NCBI GenBank assembly: GCA_031285115.1
Contig: JAITWU010000366.1
Coordinates: 1-6,730, forward strand
Reading direction: 5' to 3'
Origin: Azonexus sp.
GTDB taxonomy: Bacteria > Pseudomonadota > Gammaproteobacteria > Burkholderiales > Rhodocyclaceae
DNA length: 6,730 nt
Below the pieces are notes generated by a model. The model saw only the letters and a list, made by a program, of their open reading frames with translations, made no database searches and had not been told where the DNA came from. Both the position numbers and the translations under genes were made by a program. Positions 1-6,730 of this stretch are shown one piece after another; within the stretch, counting starts at the first letter, position 1, and each line of letters begins with the position of its first letter.

Positions 1-95
1 CATTTTCAGATCAAGCGAGTACGCGAAGACGAAGCGCAGACAGTGCTATTGCACGGCAAGCGAAGTCGACAAAGTAATCGTTTGATCTGGAAATG
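1..95 (+). repeat. Long imperfect inverted repeat (rod-like hairpin), function unknown
   Basis: Bases 1-22 pair with bases 74-95 in 21 of 22 positions if read as plus-strand RNA. Positions 6/90 and 15/81 are G-U wobbles and 19/77 is a G-A mismatch. On the minus strand those wobbles become A-C mismatches, so the plus-strand transcript folds better. The helix continues inward less perfectly: 23-26 with 66-70 (one bulge), 35-37 with 60-62, and a terminal GUGC/GCAC stem at 43-46 and 51-54. The segment is visibly less GC-rich than the genes next to it. It may extend left of the window. It could be a small structured RNA, a miniature mobile or palindromic repeat, or a 3'-end structure for the modC transcript. 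It lacks the U-tract of an intrinsic terminator. The structure is seen directly; the function is not known. Confidence 0.7.
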
Positions 96-98
96 GAA

Positions 99-1181
99 TC
101 ACTCCATCAACGCCACCGACTTGATTTGCACCTTGACCGGCAGGCCGACGCCGATGCCGAGCTGGGCCGCCGAGCGGCGGGTGAGGCGGGCGATCAGGTG
201 GCTGCTGCCGTGACCGTCGCCAACAGCGACGCGCACCAGCAGTAGCCCCGGATGTTCGTCGTCGCCGAGGCTATCGACGATGCCGTCGAGACTGTTCTGG
301 ATGCTGCTGTGGCTCGTCTCCCCGACGGCCAGGCTGACGTCGCGGGCGAGCACGCGGATGCGCGCGCGGTGGCCGAGCGGCAAGCCGCTGTCGCGGGTCC
401 ATAAACTGCCGCCGGGAAAATCGACGCGGGCCAGATGCCATTCGCTGTCGCGGGCGGCGACCGAGGCCGTCAGTACGACGCCGATGTCTTCGCCCAAACG
501 GATGGGCAGGTCGAGGCGGGCGAGCGTTCCGGCCAACTCGCCGCTGGCGACGGCGCGACCGGCTTCGAGCACGACGAGGTGGTCGGCGAGCCGCGCCACT
601 TCGTCCGGGGCGTGGCTGACATAGAGCAGCGGGATGTCGAGTTCGTCGCGCAGGCGTTCGAGGTAAGGCAGGATTTCCCGCTTGCGCTGAAGATCGAGCG
701 CCGCCAGCGGCTCGTCCATCAGCAGCACTTGCGGGCCGACGGCAAGCGCCCGGGCAATGGCGACGCGCTGCCGCTCGCCGCCGGAAAGCGTCTCCGGCTG
801 GCGCTGCAACAGCGGGGCGATGCCGAGCAGTTCGATGGCTTGATCGAGTCCTGACGGGCGGGCTTCCGGGCTGCGTTTCTGGCCGTAGCGCAAATTGCCG
901 AGTACGGAGAGATGCGGGAACAGGCGGGCTTCCTGAAACACATAGCCGAGCGGTCGACGGTGCGGCGGCAGCCAGATATGTTCGTCCTGCCAGATTTGGC
1001 CCTTGAAGCGCAAACGGCCCTGCGGCGCTTTTTCCAGCCCGGCGAGGCAGCGCAACAGGGTGGTTTTGCCGGAGCCGGAAGGGCCGAACAGCGCCGTGAC
1101 GCCGCGCGCTGGCAGCGTGAGGTCGACATCGAGCGTAAAGCCGGACCGGGCAAGGCGAAAGGCGGCGGCGATTTCGGTCAT
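99..1181 (-). CDS. modC: Molybdate ABC transporter ATP-binding protein ModC
   Basis: This is the cytoplasmic ATPase that powers molybdate import through ModB. At 360 residues it has the usual ModC length. Visible motifs in order are Walker A GPSGSGKT (33-40), the Q-loop glutamine at 83, ABC signature LSGGERQ (132-138), Walker B VLLMDEP (152-158) and the H-loop histidine at 190. The C-terminal part, about 292-357, matches the MOP/TOBE oxyanion-binding domain that separates ModC from other importer ATPases. The ATG lies one base after the modB stop codon (TGA-G-ATG). A weak AAGG inside the end of modB is the only Shine-Dalgarno candidate, so translation is probably coupled to modB. It is the last gene of modABC. 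Downstream is the hairpin element at 1-95, with no modE or further mod gene visible. Closely related sulfate or thiosulfate ATPases are the alternative, but the order beside ModA and ModB makes ModC the firm call. Confidence 0.96.
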   Translation of the reverse strand: MTEIAAAFRLARSGFTLDVDLTLPARGVTALFGPSGSGKTTLLRCLAGLEKAPQGRLRFKGQIWQDEHIWLPPHRRPLGYVFQEARLFPHLSVLGNLRYGQKRSPEARPSGLDQAIELLGIAPLLQRQPETLSGGERQRVAIARALAVGPQVLLMDEPLAALDLQRKREILPYLERLRDELDIPLLYVSHAPDEVARLADHLVVLEAGRAVASGELAGTLARLDLPIRLGEDIGVVLTASVAARDSEWHLARVDFPGGSLWTRDSGLPLGHRARIRVLARDVSLAVGETSHSSIQNSLDGIVDSLGDDEHPGLLLVRVAVGDGHGSSHLIARLTRRSAAQLGIGVGLPVKVQIKSVALME

Positions 1182-1182
1182 C

Positions 1183-1860
1183 TCACGCCGCCTTGCGGAC
1201 GCCGGGCCGCCAGGCGTACATCGCCAGCAGCACGAGGAAGGAGAAAATCAGCATGACCGCCGCCAGCCGGTGGGCATTCAGGTATTCCGCCGCTTCGACG
1301 TAATCGTAAATCTGCACCGAAGCGACTCGGCTGACGCCGGGAATATTGCCGCCGATCATCAGAACCACGCCAAATTCGCCGACCGTGTGGGCAAAACTGA
1401 GAATACCGGCGGTGATGAAGCCGGGCAGCGCCAGCGGCACGGCAACCGAGAAAAAGCGATCGAGAGGCGAGGCGCGCAAGGTTGCGGCGACTTCCAGCGG
1501 CCATTCGCCAATCGCCTCAAAGGCGCTTTGCAGCGGCTGCACCATGAAGGGCAGCGAGTAAATGACCGAGGCGACGACCAGCCCCCAGAAGGTAAAAGGC
1601 AGCGCGCCCAGACCGAGCGCCTCGGTCAGCCGCCCGCCCGGCCCGTGCGGGCCAAGGACGACGAGCAGGTAAAAACCGATCACCGTTGGCGGCAACACCA
1701 GCGGCAGGGCGACGATGGCGGCCAGCGGCTTTTTCCACCCGCTGCGGCTGTGCGCCAGCCACCAGGCGAGCGGCGTGCCGATGAGGAGAAGAATCAGCGT
1801 CGCCGTCGTCGCCAGACGGACGGTCAACCACAGGGCTTGCAGGTCGGCATCGGTGAGCAT
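1183..1860 (-). CDS. modB: Molybdate ABC transporter permease ModB
   Basis: This is the inner-membrane channel of the molybdate importer, 225 residues, the normal size for ModB. Hydrophobic segments are visible at about 14-34, 46-70, 88-108, 145-170 and 198-217. The cytoplasmic EAA loop that docks on ModC is at about 123-148 (it starts [15 protein letters not shown] and ends in a conserved LPGF). The usual glycine in the loop is replaced by Arg129. The N-terminus [13 protein letters not shown] resembles the ModB N-terminus, so ATG at 1858-1860 is a good start. There is no Shine-Dalgarno sequence upstream: the 35 bases before the start are a heptamer array that reads C-rich in the mRNA. How this gene is initiated at a useful rate is unclear. 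Reinitiation after modA is likely, as the modA stop codon is only 39 nt upstream. Confidence 0.95.
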   Translation of the reverse strand: MLTDADLQALWLTVRLATTATLILLLIGTPLAWWLAHSRSGWKKPLAAIVALPLVLPPTVIGFYLLVVLGPHGPGGRLTEALGLGALPFTFWGLVVASVIYSLPFMVQPLQSAFEAIGEWPLEVAATLRASPLDRFFSVAVPLALPGFITAGILSFAHTVGEFGVVLMIGGNIPGVSRVASVQIYDYVEAAEYLNAHRLAAVMLIFSFLVLLAMYAWRPGVRKAA

Positions 1861-1864
1861 GGCT

Positions 1865-1899
1865 ACAGGATACAGGGGTCAGGGGACAGGGGACAGGAT
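1865..1899 (-). repeat. Five tandem 7-bp units between modA and modB
   Basis: Read on the plus strand, this is exactly five consecutive heptamers. Units 1 and 5 are ACAGGAT, units 2 and 4 are ACAGGGG and unit 3 is TCAGGGG. The array fills nearly the whole modA-modB gap, from the base before the modA stop codon to five bases before the modB coding start. The G-runs fall every 7 bp (1868-1869, 1875-1878, 1882-1885, 1889-1892, 1896-1897), so the plus strand, which is the template strand for modB, could form a G-quadruplex of two tetrads. The mRNA copy is C-rich. Heptanucleotide tandem repeats are known in other bacteria, notably the STRR families of cyanobacteria; relatedness is not implied. Confidence 0.9.
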
Positions 1900-3488
<1,589 letters not shown>

Positions 3489-3511
3489 GGGGGTCTCCTG
3501 TGCATCAGTTC

Positions 3512-3540
3512 ATTATAGCGTCCTGTAGTGTCGTTGTCGT
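3512..3540 (-). promoter_or_regulatory. Sigma-70 promoter of the toxin-antitoxin operon with possible operator
   Basis: On the minus strand a perfect TATAAT (3512-3517) follows ACGACA (3535-3540, 4 of 6 matches to TTGACA) after a 17-nt spacer. The predicted start of transcription is near 3505, leaving a leader of about 17 nt before the antitoxin ATG. The -35 region lies in a direct repeat, AACGACAACGACA, and is flanked by TGTA (3524-3527) and TACA (3541-3544). These could be the antitoxin binding site, but that is a guess from position. Confidence 0.7.
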
Positions 3541-3562
3541 TACAATGCTCTCGCCGCTCCCC

Positions 3563-4789
3563 TCAATAACGCAAAAACCCTCGCCTTGCCTCGATCCACG
3601 CCGCTTCATCGACAGCCGCCAGGGCGTCGAGATCGGCGGGGGTGGCTTGGGGGTCATCGACCCATTCGCGCAGCAGCGGCGAGCCGTTGATGAGGTCGAT
3701 CGCCAGCCGCCCGTGTTCGTATTCGTAGGGGAAATCGCGCCACAGCGGGTAATCCGGGCGAATCTGGCGGATCGCCTTGAAAACGAGACTTTGCAGCCGC
3801 CACGGGCGGAAGGCGGCGTGGTCGTAATGCGGCGCTTCGGCGTGGATGAAAAGGCCGTGGCAGAGAAGCCCGGCGTGTTTGTGAAAAGTCGGCTCGAACC
3901 AGCAATCGCGCAGGACGCAGCCCTTCAGCCAGTCCGGGGCAAGGGCGCGCATGGCGGCGAGCACGGCGGCGGCGTCGAGATCGGGCGCGCCGAACATCTC
4001 CAGCGGCCTCGTCGTGCCGCGCCCTTCGGAAAGCGTCGTGCCTTCGAGCATCACCGTGCCGGGGTAGGCGCGGGCCATGCCGAGGCCGGGGGCGTTGGGG
4101 CTGGGGTTGAGCCACAGCCGCTCGCCCTGCGGCCAGCCGTGGCCGGGGGCGGCCTCGGGCTGCCAGCCGGTCATTTCGATGACGCTGTAATCGACATCGA
4201 GCTTGCCGCTGGCGATGAACCAGTGGCCGAGTTCACCGAGCGTCAGGCCGTGGCGCATCGGCATCTTGCCCGCGCCGACGAAACTTTCCCAACCGGGGCG
4301 CAATGTCAGCCCTTCGACCGGGCGGCCAACCGGGTTGGGCCGATCGAGCACCCACACCGTTTTGCCGTGGGCGGCGGCAGCTTCGAGCACGTAGCGCAAG
4401 GTGGTGATGAAGGTGTAGATGCGGCAGCCCAAATCCTGCAAATCGACCAGCAGCACATCGAAACAATCGATCATCGCCGCCGTCGGTCGGCGCACTTCGC
4501 CGTAGAGGCTGAAGACCGGAATGCCGTGGCGCGGATCGAGAAAATCCGGTGACTCGATCATATTGTCTTGTTTATCCCCGCGCAGCCCGTGCTGCGGGCC
4601 GAAAGCGGCGGTGAGACGAATGTCGGGCAAGGCCGCCAGCGCGTCGAGCGCATGGTCGAGCCGGGCGCTGACGGAAGCCGGATGCGCCAGCAAGGCGACG
4701 CGGCGACCGGCCAGCGGGCGGCGCAGGGCGGGATCGGCGAGCAAACGGTCGAGGCCGGTTTGGAAAGCGTGGGTCATGGGGTGGCTCAT
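3563..4789 (-). CDS. namZ: NamZ-like exo-beta-N-acetylmuramidase (DUF1343)
   Basis: The family releases terminal N-acetylmuramic acid from peptidoglycan fragments (glycoside hydrolase family 171) and works in cell-wall recycling. At 408 residues it is full length. Conserved blocks are FGPQHGLRG (63-71), VDLQDLGCRIYTF (115-127), LDRPNPVG (148-155), RHGLTLGELG (179-188), WLNPSPNAPGL (226-236) and a YPG..LEGTTLSEGRGTTRP stretch ending in GAP (242-269). No signal peptide is visible (N-terminus MSHPMTHAFQTGLDRL), so a cytoplasmic site is suggested unless the true start differs. A second ATG four codons in (4775-4777) is an alternative. The start ATG overlaps the stop codon of the DOMON gene (ATGA), and no clear Shine-Dalgarno sequence precedes it, so translation is likely coupled. 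The family assignment is firm; substrate and compartment are inferred. Confidence 0.9.
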   Translation of the reverse strand: MSHPMTHAFQTGLDRLLADPALRRPLAGRRVALLAHPASVSARLDHALDALAALPDIRLTAAFGPQHGLRGDKQDNMIESPDFLDPRHGIPVFSLYGEVRRPTAAMIDCFDVLLVDLQDLGCRIYTFITTLRYVLEAAAAHGKTVWVLDRPNPVGRPVEGLTLRPGWESFVGAGKMPMRHGLTLGELGHWFIASGKLDVDYSVIEMTGWQPEAAPGHGWPQGERLWLNPSPNAPGLGMARAYPGTVMLEGTTLSEGRGTTRPLEMFGAPDLDAAAVLAAMRALAPDWLKGCVLRDCWFEPTFHKHAGLLCHGLFIHAEAPHYDHAAFRPWRLQSLVFKAIRQIRPDYPLWRDFPYEYEHGRLAIDLINGSPLLREWVDDPQATPADLDALAAVDEAAWIEARRGFLRY

Positions 4790-5376
4790 GGGCGTTGGAG
4801 TGTCAGGGTAAAAGTCTGGCGCAAATGAAAATCCGGCTGTTCGCCGCCGTGGGCAAGCGCCCGGTAATGGATCTTGCCGTCAGCGCCTTCGATCACGGCA
4901 GAGAGACCGACTTGCAGCGGCCCGGCAGGCAGCAGCGCGGACGGAATCAGCGCCCGCAGGGCGAAGCCATCGCCCCGGCGCTCAAATTCAATGGGCAGCA
5001 GCGCGACGGGCAAATCATGGTCAGCGCGTTGCCGGTAATCGGCAAACAGGTAAGTCGCCCATTGCCCGGACGGCGAAAAATTGAATTCCCGGTAGCTTGG
5101 TGAATCGGTGGCGGCGACAAACGCCTCGCAACAGGTGCGCCGCCACAGGTCATCGGCAGGGCCGGGAATTTGCCGCTCCGGCAGCCGCAAGGCCGCCGGA
5201 TTGCCGCAATAGCGGTAAAAGAGTTCGATGCCGCCGGAATCGAGGCGGTAGCGAACCCTCAGCGTTTCGCCCGGCGGCGCGGGCGTGGCGGGGTGCGGAT
5301 GGAGCGAAACGGAAGCTGACACGGCGGCGGAATCGGCACAAAACCGGCAGTGTAGCCGCCCGGCCAGCGGCGGCAA
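4786..5376 (-). CDS. DOMON-like domain protein
   Basis: This is a probable beta-sandwich protein of the DOMON-like group, a fold related to family 9 carbohydrate-binding modules. The precise role is unknown. The conserved core includes DLWRRTCCEAFVA (76-88) and the nearby block YREFNFSPSGQWATYLF (95-111), followed by a C-terminal HYRALAHGGEQPDFH. No signal peptide or membrane segment is visible. Its stop overlaps the start of the NamZ-like gene by 4 nt, which suggests that it assists in handling wall sugars; this is inferred from context. The start is uncertain. TTG at 5374-5376 gives 196 residues, while GTG at 5320-5322 gives 178 and begins just before the recognisable SASVSLHPHPATPA segment. 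Neither has a good Shine-Dalgarno sequence. The shorter form looks more natural, as the extra residues (PPLAGRLHCRFCADSAA) show no family character that I recognise. Confidence 0.82.
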   Translation of the reverse strand: MPPLAGRLHCRFCADSAAVSASVSLHPHPATPAPPGETLRVRYRLDSGGIELFYRYCGNPAALRLPERQIPGPADDLWRRTCCEAFVAATDSPSYREFNFSPSGQWATYLFADYRQRADHDLPVALLPIEFERRGDGFALRALIPSALLPAGPLQVGLSAVIEGADGKIHYRALAHGGEQPDFHLRQTFTLTLQRP

Positions 5377-5389
5377 ACGGGTTGCGGCG

Positions 5390-5413
5390 AGGGGTTTGTA
5401 AACCGAAACCCCT
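5390..5413. repeat. 8-bp perfect inverted repeat in the divergent intergenic region
   Basis: AGGGGTTT (5390-5397) and AAACCCCT (5406-5413) flank an 8-nt loop. An overlapping alternative hairpin, GGTTT/AAACC, uses the same left arm. The rest of the 5377-5472 gap holds a T-run at 5422-5426 but no promoter I can name with confidence. The repeat sits upstream of both the DOMON gene and the lipoprotein gene, so it may be an operator or a leader hairpin. Confidence 0.5.
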
Positions 5414-5472
5414 GTCGTCCGTTTTTCCTGATGGGATTGACGCCTTCAACCCCGCAGCCCTGGAGTCCAACC

Positions 5473-5616
5473 ATGAAACGCCTGCTTACCCTGCTCATCC
5501 TGACCATCGTTACCGTCACTTCCCTGAGCGCCTGCATCATCCTGCCGCCGGACGATGACGGCGACCATCATCGTGGCGGCGGTCACGACCATCGCTATTG
5601 GCGGCATTTCCGCTAG
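5473..5616 (+). CDS. Small histidine-rich lipoprotein
   Basis: This encodes a 47-residue protein with a lipoprotein signal peptide: positive MKR, hydrophobic LLTLLILTIVTVTS, then lipobox LSAC with the lipidated cysteine at 21. The mature chain is only 27 residues. It contains an acidic run DDDGD and five histidines (32, 33, 38, 40, 45) in a Gly-rich stretch ending YWRHFR. This composition suggests metal-ion binding at the membrane face, but no family is recognised and the role is inferred. The ATG at 5473 is chosen because GGAG lies 7 nt upstream (5463-5466) and the signal peptide begins at once. An in-frame ATG at 5431 would add a proline-rich stretch ahead of the signal sequence and is unlikely. 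The gene is followed by a strong terminator at 5643-5670, so it forms a single-gene unit. Confidence 0.8.
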   Translation: MKRLLTLLILTIVTVTSLSACIILPPDDDGDHHRGGGHDHRYWRHFR

Positions 5617-5642
5617 CAAACCCGCGCATCCAGTACGCCCGA

Positions 5643-5670
5643 CGCCCGATGTCTTCCATCGGGCGTTTTT
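5643..5670 (+). terminator. Rho-independent terminator after the small lipoprotein gene
   Basis: A perfect 9-bp stem, CGCCCGATG (5643-5651) with CATCGGGCG (5657-5665), closes a TCTTC loop and is followed by TTTTTGTTT (5666-5674). It lies 26 nt past the lipoprotein stop codon and separates that gene from trpB2. Confidence 0.92.
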
Positions 5671-5768
5671 GTTTCACGAATCTCCCTGTGTGCCGCCCCG
5701 GCATGGCATGGCCCGCCGTTTTCGATTAACTTACGGCCTTTGCCCACACACCTTCCGGAGAAAGAGTA

Positions 5769-6730
5769 ATGACGCCGCTTCGCATCGACCTGACCGCCGA
5801 CGAAATCCCCAGCCACTGGTACAACATCGTCGCCGATATGCCCACGCCGCCGACGCCGCCCCTGGGGCCGGATGGGCAGCCAGTGTCGCCGGAGGCGATG
5901 GCGGCGATTTTCCCAGGGCCGATTCTGGAGCAGGAAATGAGTCGCCAGCGCTGGATTCCGATTCCCGAAGAGGTGCGGCAGATTTACGCGCAATGGCGGC
6001 CCGCGCCGCTGGTGCGCGCGCTCAGGCTGGAGCAGATGCTCGGCACCCCGGCCAAGATTTTCTACAAATACGAAGGCGTTTCGCCCGCTGGTTCGCACAA
6101 ACCGAATTCCGCCGTGCCGCAGGCGTATTTCAACAAGCTGGCGGGGACGAAGAAGTTGACGACGGAAACCGGGGCCGGGCAGTGGGGTTCGTCGATTGCT
6201 TACGCCGGTCAGATGTTCGGCCTGCCGGTGCGGGTGTACATGGTCAAGGTCAGCTACGAGCAAAAGCCGTTTCGCCGCTCGATGATGCAAACCTGGGGGG
6301 CGGAAGTGTTCGCCAGCCCGACCAGCCTGACCAACGCCGGTCGCGCCGCGCTCGCCGCTGATCCCGATTGCGAAGGCTCGCTCGGTCTCGCCATTTCGGA
6401 AGCCGTCGAAGAAGCCGCCGCCCAAGCGGATACCTGTTACACCCTCGGTTCGGTGTTGAACCATGTGCTGCTGCATCAGACGGTGATGGGGCTGGAAGCG
6501 AAAAAGCAGTTTGACAAAATCGGCCTCTATCCGGATGTCATTTTTGGCCCCTGTGGCGGCGGTTCGAGCTTTGGCGGCATCGCGTTTCCTTTTCTTGCCG
6601 ACAAGGCTGCGGGCGAAAAGCGGGCGGCCAATCTGCGCTGCGTCGCGGTCGAGCCGAGTTCCTGCCCGTCGCTGACCAAAGGCGCTTACACCTACGATTA
6701 CGGCGATGCGTCGGGCTACACGCCGATCAT
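5769..6730 (+). CDS. trpB: Tryptophan synthase beta chain, TrpB2 type (3' end outside window)
   Basis: This is a pyridoxal-phosphate enzyme that joins indole and serine to make tryptophan. About 320 residues are present; the family is about 450 long and the frame is still open at the window end. The N-terminal extension with WYNI, DMPTPPTPPL and the IP.EV...Y..WRP.PL motif is characteristic of TrpB2 rather than TrpB1. The cofactor lysine is Lys111 in GSHKPNSAVPQAY. ETGAGQWG (133-140) carries the catalytic-type glutamate, and GPCGGGSSFGG (260-270) is the cofactor phosphate loop. The start ATG has GGAG 8 nt upstream. The gene stands after a terminator, so it has its own promoter within 5675-5768, though I cannot identify one there. 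No trpA or trpF is seen. TrpB2 enzymes outside trp operons are often thought to salvage indole or act without TrpA; that applies here only by inference. Confidence 0.93.
   Translation, partial: MTPLRIDLTADEIPSHWYNIVADMPTPPTPPLGPDGQPVSPEAMAAIFPGPILEQEMSRQRWIPIPEEVRQIYAQWRPAPLVRALRLEQMLGTPAKIFYKYEGVSPAGSHKPNSAVPQAYFNKLAGTKKLTTETGAGQWGSSIAYAGQMFGLPVRVYMVKVSYEQKPFRRSMMQTWGAEVFASPTSLTNAGRAALAADPDCEGSLGLAISEAVEEAAAQADTCYTLGSVLNHVLLHQTVMGLEAKKQFDKIGLYPDVIFGPCGGGSSFGGIAFPFLADKAAGEKRAANLRCVAVEPSSCPSLTKGAYTYDYGDASGYTPI

Noticed and set aside
1..95. An integron attC site, or an intrinsic terminator of modC
   Set aside because: The ends lack the RYYYAAC and GTTRRRY boxes of attC. The minus-strand helix is weakened by mismatches and no U-tract follows it.
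5431..5472. An upstream ATG for the small lipoprotein
   Set aside because: It would place a proline-rich stretch before the signal peptide and has no better ribosome binding site than the ATG at 5473.
5675..5768. A promoter or tryptophan attenuator for trpB2
   Set aside because: I could not find a convincing -35/-10 pair, a Trp-rich leader peptide or competing hairpins in this stretch.
5613..6476. A 287-codon minus-strand open frame opposite trpB2, and a plus-strand frame at 5555-6361
   Set aside because: Both overlap a clearly conserved TrpB2 frame and have shadow-type composition.

Overview
The window is GC-rich DNA, densely packed with genes, and looks like the chromosome of a betaproteobacterium. 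A Rhodocyclales-type organism is my best guess, from the composition and from the paired NamZ (DUF1343) and DOMON-like genes. This placement is an inference and was not tested by any search. Positions 1-5376 are read almost entirely from the minus strand and positions 5473-6730 from the plus strand.

Layout by region. Positions 1-95 hold a long, nearly perfect hairpin with no gene assigned, and its composition is richer in A and T than the rest. Positions 99-2652 (minus) are a molybdate ABC transporter in transcription order modA, modB, modC. ModA captures oxyanion in the periplasm, ModB is the membrane channel and ModC is the ATPase. Two things are odd here: modA has no canonical start codon, and modB is preceded by five tandem 7-bp units instead of a ribosome binding site. 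Positions 2698-3488 (minus) are a type II toxin-antitoxin pair: a ribbon-helix-helix DUF1778 antitoxin followed by a GNAT acetyltransferase toxin of the TacT/AtaT kind. A good sigma-70 promoter lies just upstream. The pair is 45 nt upstream of modA on the same strand, so read-through into the transporter is possible.

Positions 3563-5376 (minus) are a two-gene unit with a 4-nt stop/start overlap: a DOMON-like protein, then a NamZ-family (DUF1343) exo-beta-N-acetylmuramidase likely used in peptidoglycan turnover. A 96-nt divergent region with an 8-bp inverted repeat separates this unit from a 47-residue histidine-rich lipoprotein gene (plus strand), which ends in a textbook intrinsic terminator. 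The last gene (plus strand, cut by the window end) is a TrpB2-type tryptophan synthase beta chain, with no trpA visible.

I see no clearly new multi-gene system. The best leads are the hairpin element at 1-95, the heptamer array between modA and modB, and the AUG-less start of modA.
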